Assembly: GCA_016748015.1 (NCBI GenBank)
Contig: JAAOMT010000048.1
Location: 1,796 to 40,361 of the forward strand
Direction: 5' to 3'
DNA: 38,566 nucleotides
From: Geosiphon pyriformis
Lineage: Eukaryota > Glomeromycota > Glomeromycetes > Archaeosporales > Geosiphonaceae
Below, one piece after another: positions 33,647 through 38,566 of this stretch. Position 1 is the first letter of the stretch, and the number at the start of each line of letters is the position of its first letter. Position numbers and translations under genes: made by a program. Under the pieces are notes generated by a model that was not told where the DNA came from, did no database searches, and saw nothing but the letters and a program-made list of their open reading frames with translations.

Positions 33647-36364
33647 ATGGTAATTAGGGTAATAGTAAAGTCTCCCACTGTAAACCATTACACGGTTACA
33701 AGACACAATGCCTACAATCTTGTTTCCGAAAGGTATTTTTTACTTTTACTTTTTTTTCGCTTTTCCGATCACTTTACACTAGCTCCCTGTTTATTTTGTA
33801 AAATTATTTTCCTTGCGGCAAAAAGATCAAAATCTCACACCCCAACTCTGTTAGATGTGTTTATCAGGCTGAACCCAGCAGACGTTAACGATGGAACTCC
33901 ATCGCAAGGTATTCTGTTCGGGTTGCGAGAAAAAAGCCTAGATCAAGGCTTGATCGTTCACGTTAAGGTACATTTCAACTTTCAATCTGGAAACTTGTCA
34001 CGATCGTCACTCAATTTTCTCAACTTTTAGGGTTTTGTCCCATATATATCTAATTCACAAGATTTAGTCAGTACAATTGCCAAATACATGAATTGGAATG
34101 GGCAAACAGTCTTAGGCTGGTTTGCGGTAAGTTTAACAAAGGAAATTATGTGACATTGTTATTTTTCAGGAAGTATTCACCGCCACCACTGATAGTAGTT
34201 GTCAATTTCAATAGGCACCTACCATGGACGTACTTCAAATTTGTGATGCCACAAGTATAGCATCTGCATATTTTCGCTCCGTTCAATCTGCGATGCTTCA
34301 AGTAATTGCAGCGAATCATTTAAGTCGACATATTGGTAAGAATCCTCTTTACCGTAATAGTCACATTTCATGACTCTCTTTTGAAACGGGTTGTTATTTG
34401 TTATCCCTTCTCTAATATTATTGATTGAAAAAGTCATTTAATAATATTGAACTACCGACGCAACAATCAAAGAATATGACGTTAAAGAAATCCCCAATCT
34501 GATTGCCCAGGAATCATATAACCTTTTTCAAGACCTCATCGGAATTGTCATTGGTGGACATACCATTTCTACGAATAAAACGACAAATTCTCCCGCAACA
34601 GACATACTGAGCACTAGAGCCCAGGCATTCGTATCCACCCCAACGTTGATTCAGGTTCTAAACCAATTGCAATCATTAGCAAAGGAACCTGAAATCAATA
34701 CCAATGAGATGCAACAACATGCGTCTGATCCCCTTTCTACTGAATTTGACGGACTTGCTTTGCTTGCTGCAGCGGTAAGTAGCACTATCAGCGATAATCA
34801 TGATACTGATGTCATTTCGAAGAATGATAGTGAGGAGGAAGGTGGTAAATTGGGTGAATTGAATGCCGTTTGGGGACATGGCCTGCCATCTACCTCCATC
34901 GGTGGGTCAAAAGTCAAGCAAAGAACAAGGAGAGCGAGTACCACTGATATAGTTGATTCTCGAAATTTGAGAACTACTATCAACACCTTGGAGCTTCCGA
35001 ATGGTAGTAGTAAAAAGAGAAAGGATATCGAGGGAGTAAATTCTGGACGTGTTTCCAAGAAAAAGGTGTGTTTTTTAATGAATTCCCATCTACTATGGGC
35101 CTTGGGGTTAGATAATTTTGTACTCTAATCTGTGATTATTTGATCAGACCAAAACAGTAATAACAACGACTACCGATGATGTTAAACCTGTTCCTTTTAA
35201 CATCATTTCTGGCCAAGGATCAGAATACTTGCATGAATCCCATAGTGCCAACAGGCAAGAAAAGAACAGCGAAAAGAAATTTGCTTCGCTTTCATCATCC
35301 AAAGCTAAGTTAACCCACCATAAATTGTTGATATCAGTTTCTATCATTCCACAGAGTTTGACGAATCGGTCTTCCCAACACTCACGGCGTCCTTTTTCAC
35401 CCCCATCGAGAATAGTACAATATCAACTCAAGAATATGAGATTTTTGCTAACACTGACGTATGCACTCCTGCTGAACAACGTATAAAAACTGCCTTCAAT
35501 GCGATCACATATCATCTCACGACTCACACACAAGAAAAAATTGAGCTATATGAGAAATCATGCAGAGAATATGAAATGTTAATGAAAATTCTCGAAGGGC
35601 TAGGTAAAGCGGAAGAAGACGAGGCATTAGTTAAAAGATTGGAATCATCAATGGATACTGGCTCACGTCGCAAAGAACTAAAAAGTGAAATGGAATCAGC
35701 TGAAGTCACCAAAGAGGAAAATCTTCATACATCGATAGAAAGTTTCCTCCATGGCGGAGAGAAAATAAAGAAAGAGATCTTGGCGAAGGAACTTGAGATG
35801 CCATCTAGCGAGAATCTCCTTCAAGAAAATATAATAGAGGGAGAACAGTCTGGAAAAAACTCGGTTTCCAAGTTGAATAAGGCTTCCGAATACCACATTA
35901 CGGGAACCGAACCTCCAAACTCGGACAAGGAGGTAATAGAAGAAATTCCTGAAATAATTATAGAAAATGGGAAAAACCGTAAAAGTGAGGAGGAAGAGGC
36001 CGACATGAAACCAGAAGAGGGCGAAGTTCTTGACGAAAGGCTTTTAATTGTTTTATTAAAGCCTGATAAGTCCAATCAAAAAAGTGGAAATGGTAATATC
36101 GCAGAAACTATTTTGTCTTCTACAGAAGATGGGGAAATTGATGATGACGATCCTGGGATTTTTACCAAATCTCGACCACGATTGCAACGTTCTCCAATCT
36201 TTAATGTGAAACCAACATCTCACACTAACTCAAAAGAAGTAAGGCCATCATTCACTTCAATTCCAAAAGAAAGCAATAGTCGTCAACTAGAAATACCGAA
36301 GGAAAAATCAACCACTAGAATTAAAAGCCCTGATTGGGCTTGGGATGATGAAGAGCTCGGATGA
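33647..36364 (+). CDS. Protein with MPN-like N-terminus, possibly Abraxas-type, and charged tail
   Basis: The proposed exons are 33647-33732, 33826-33967, 34031-34126, 34170-34200, 34261-34335, 34473-35065, 35148-35308 and 35338-36364 (736 aa, phases consistent). The segment GILFGLREKSLD, VHVKGFVPY, TVLGWFA resembles the catalytically inactive MPN domains of Abraxas/FAM175, which scaffold the BRCC36 deubiquitinase. HIEYDVKEIPNLI may match the segment after the MPN core. No JAMM metal motif is visible. The rest is low-complexity and charged: Ser/Lys-rich, a possible coiled coil near YEKSCREYEMLMKILEGLG, acidic stretches, and the C-terminus SPDWAWDDEELG. Exons 1 to 3 and 6 and the last exon are well supported by open frame. 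Exons 4 and 5 and the 29-nt intron are weak; a 110-nt intron 35245-35354 would also restore frame. The start ATG at 33647 is a guess. Confidence 0.5.
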
Positions 36365-36791
36365 AAAATATTTTATAGAATAGTGTCATGGTGAAACAAT
36401 TTTGTTCAGAGCACTATTCCATATTTTCTTCAGTTTAAGTCATTGCACTTTTCCTTCTCAGCATTTACAGCTCTCCTATTACCTGCCATTCCTTCATTTT
36501 TGCTTTAAAGTTAATTTGTACGCAAATCCCATTGGTTTGGAAGCTTTTCGATTCTATAAATTTTACATAAGAATCAAGCCCAATTTGGATGGTTAGTTGG
36601 TTCTTTTATAGATAATCTAATATGATTCTTCCGTATATATCTGGTCTAAGCTTAAATTACCTTTTTAAACAAGAGAGCAAAGCAGAATTTAATTCAGAAA
36701 ATTTTGAACTAAAATGTAAAACTAATGATTAAATGATTGTCATTTGCGTACAAGTACAAACAGACTTGGATTAAGCCACACTTTAATCAGA
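36365..36791. other. Convergent intergenic region
   Basis: The 3' flanks of the MPN-like gene (plus) and the mL59-type gene (minus) meet here. No further gene or RNA was recognised; the 36402-36596 plus frame is a likely chance frame in the 3' untranslated region. Confidence 0.5.
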
Positions 36792-37403
36792 TTAGTAAGG
36801 TAAATTAGGCTTGTTCCTCTCTTTTTCCGCGCGTTTCTCCTATGAAGTTGAAATAGAACCAGGATTAAATAACATGCATAAAATCTACTCGAACCGATAA
36901 TCCGGGCCAAATTTTACTTACCGCACGCCATTTGGCGACAGTTTGCGGCATTTCTGCCAATGCCTTTTCAATCTTGGCAATCCTAGAGGTGTATGAAATG
37001 AATAAATTCAGTAGAAAATCAATCATTTATATCCAGCATTGCAAATACTCAAAAACTCTTCATGCCATTACCTGGCTGGTAACTCTCGTTCCCATTTGTG
37101 TCCCTCACGTGGGGTATCTCTCGGCGGTTTCCTCGGCGGCTTGTCAGGCATTCCTATACTTGCTGGATCAATGCCCAAGTAGAGACAGTTTTTTCGCATA
37201 TCCCCTTGTTGACGAAGTGGAATGCGAGGACCAAGCCATCTCCGGCGGTTAGTAACTTTATTAATGAGCCAGCGAGGTTTAAAGTCTTCTGGTTTATAGA
37301 TTTGTTGAATATGGGCGAGTTTTTTGGGTGAAATATACTTTTTACCAAAGCCTCTTATAAAATTCAGGGCCGGCGTAACAGCTTTTTGGAGAGGTTGCGT
37401 CAT
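36792..37403 (-). CDS. Mitochondrial large ribosomal subunit protein, mL59-type
   Basis: The exons are 37403-37072, 36982-36922 and 36839-36792, giving 441 nt and 146 aa in frame. Introns have clean gtaatg/ctag and gtaagt/atag borders. The protein is small and very basic. It contains an Arg-rich middle (PRIPLRQQGDMRKNCLYLG), then GHKWERELPAR joined across intron 1 to IAKIEKALAEMPQTVAKWRA, and a Lys-rich tail ending KPNLPY. The GHKWER...MP..V..W pattern is what I recall of fungal mL59 (yeast Mrpl25). A Pro-Arg-rich linker precedes it. It would act in the mitochondrial matrix as part of the large ribosomal subunit; the basic N-terminus could serve as an import signal. It is divergently paired with the peroxidase gene, 134 bp apart. 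Confidence 0.7.
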
Positions 37404-37537
37404 TTTTGGAGAAAACTTTTTAATCGATCGGTTGGCCCTGATTCAAATTAATGTAAGATGCATCTGATCGAGATACATTATATCAGCATCATCATGCAGA
37501 TTATTGCGACTAGCCTTCTTTTGACTTACCTTTTGAT
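37404..37537. promoter_or_regulatory. Shared divergent promoter region
   Basis: These 134 bp separate the mL59-type start codon (minus) from the peroxidase start codon (plus). Both genes must draw promoter elements from it unless an upstream non-coding exon exists. In the peroxidase frame an upstream stop (TAG at 37511-37513) precedes the chosen ATG. No clear TATA box was identified. Confidence 0.5.
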
Positions 37538-38566
37538 ATGTTAGGCACAAAGGGAGATTTTGCAGCCGTACGAGAGGCCATTAAAGAAGTGCTGCCACAA
37601 CCCGGCTATGACGACGGTTCCGCTGGTCCGGTATTCGTCAGATTAGCCTGGCACGCCTCTGGTACATATGATCTCCACACCAAGACGGGTGGTTCCAACG
37701 GTGCTACTATGCGGTTTGCGACGGAAGCAAATGACCCGGCGAACGCAGGTTTGGAACGCGCGAGAGAGTTTTTGGAACCTGTAAAAAAGAAGTTTCCTTG
37801 GATTTCTTGTGAGTTTCTAGGTTTAAAAGAGAAAGGAAATTTTAGATCTTGAAAAATATTTCTTTCAATGAAAATTTACAATTTAAATCTCATCTGTGAT
37901 CCATCTTTTTGCTCCCATCTTTATGAACAATTTGAGAGGGTAGATGTAAAAATATTATTGTAGCATCAATTCACAAATATTGATCGTCTTTTGGTTTCTA
38001 GACGCTGATTTATGGACTATTGCTGGTGTCGTTGCAATTGAAGCTATGGGTGGGCCAGTTGTCCCATGGAAGCCGGGTCGAACAGACAAGACCAAAGAAA
38101 GTGAATGTCCATCAAACGGTCGTCTTCCGGACGCTGCTCATACCCAACAACACGTGCGTGATGTATTTTATCGAATGGGTTTCAATGATCAGTGAGTTTT
38201 TTCGCTCACTTGACTGCCATTTGAATATGCTCTCTTATTTTTCTTATAAAGATTTTCGTTTTTGAAGGCCTCAGTTAATTAAGCATTTTATTCGATGATA
38301 GGGAGATTGTTGCGCTGATTGGTGCGCATTCAATTGGTCGTTGTCATAAGGACCGTTCAGGGTACGATGGTCCATGGACGTACACTCCTACCCGGTTTTC
38401 AAATCAATAGTAAAGCATTTCTATTTCAAAATATTATTGCTATTTCGTGTTTAAAAGTTCCTTTACATAATCATAAAAGTTTGTTTCATTTTAATTTAAT
38501 CAGCTTCATCCAATTATTAAAGCAGAACTGGTCACTGAAAAACGTGAATGGGAAAATACAATTTAA
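37538..38566 (+). CDS. Cytochrome c peroxidase (class I haem peroxidase), 3' end beyond the window
   Basis: The exons are 37538-37808, 38002-38191, 38302-38409 and 38504 to the window end; 210 residues are visible. The enzyme reduces hydrogen peroxide using ferrocytochrome c. The distal haem site is Arg35, Trp38 and His39 ([11 protein letters not shown]), and the proximal ligand is His163 in [19 protein letters not shown]. The 124-residue distance fits yeast CcP. WISYADLW and [12 protein letters not shown] are restored exactly across the introns. The proximal Asp and the Trp that carries the radical lie further along and are not visible. The N-terminus starts [12 protein letters not shown] with no evident presequence, as in short cytosolic-type fungal forms. 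An upstream leader exon ending at a tag near 37513 or 37541 cannot be excluded. Confidence 0.93.

Noticed and set aside
1-38566. CRISPR arrays, tRNA or rRNA genes, bacterial-type operons and terminators
   Set aside because: No regularly spaced repeats and no recognisable tRNA or rRNA sequence found by eye; the genes are intron-bearing and eukaryotic. A tRNA could still be missed without a computed scan.

Overview
The window looks like nuclear DNA of an AT-rich early-diverging fungus, most probably an arbuscular mycorrhizal fungus (Glomeromycotina). The reasons are short GT-AG introns in nearly every gene, islands of moderate GC separated by kilobase blocks that are almost pure A+T, BTB and F-box proteins of a type common in large fungal families, a Pho84-type phosphate:proton symporter, Tc1 elements, and a LINE-type RNase H region that resembles (from memory) elements frequent in Rhizophagus and Gigaspora. 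The lineage is an inference. No database could be searched.

Layout: 1-3500 is an AT-rich gene-less block. 3962-5442 (-) is a seven-exon F-box gene whose C-terminal half resembles the PP2/Nictaba-type domain. 5443-8210 shows no gene. 8211-11850 is a second AT-rich block. 12739-14079 (-) is a three-exon ZIP metal transporter. 14873-16287 is a complete Tc1-type transposon with 28-bp perfect inverted repeats, a TA duplication and an intact DD34E transposase. 18364-19183 (+) is a frameshifted BTB pseudogene, and 23214-24092 (-) is an intact relative. Between them lie a transposase helix-turn-helix remnant (about 19.7 kb) and a three-exon phosphate transporter (20197-21953, -). A decayed second Tc1-like transposase (24640-25091) sits at the edge of the third and largest AT-rich block (25130-33480). 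Embedded in that block are two oppositely oriented pieces of one LINE-like family: a long stop-riddled RNase H and C-terminal region (30405-31797, -) and a short 3' end (32366-32520, +).

The right end is gene-rich: an eight-exon gene with an MPN-like (possibly Abraxas-type) N-terminus and a charged tail (33647-36364, +), a three-exon mitochondrial ribosomal protein of the mL59 type (36792-37403, -), and, divergently across 134 bp, a cytochrome c peroxidase (37538 to the window end, +, incomplete).

Exon boundaries come from splice-site inspection and reading-phase bookkeeping. Models for the ZIP, phosphate transporter, mL59 and peroxidase genes close in frame and restore conserved motifs, so they are firm. 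The middles of the F-box gene and the MPN-like gene are less certain. The genes do not form one pathway. Two are nutrient-uptake transporters and two are mitochondrial. The most unusual signals are the LINE remnant destroyed by base substitution without net frameshift, and the symmetric intron placement in the two HxxPEG motifs of the ZIP gene.
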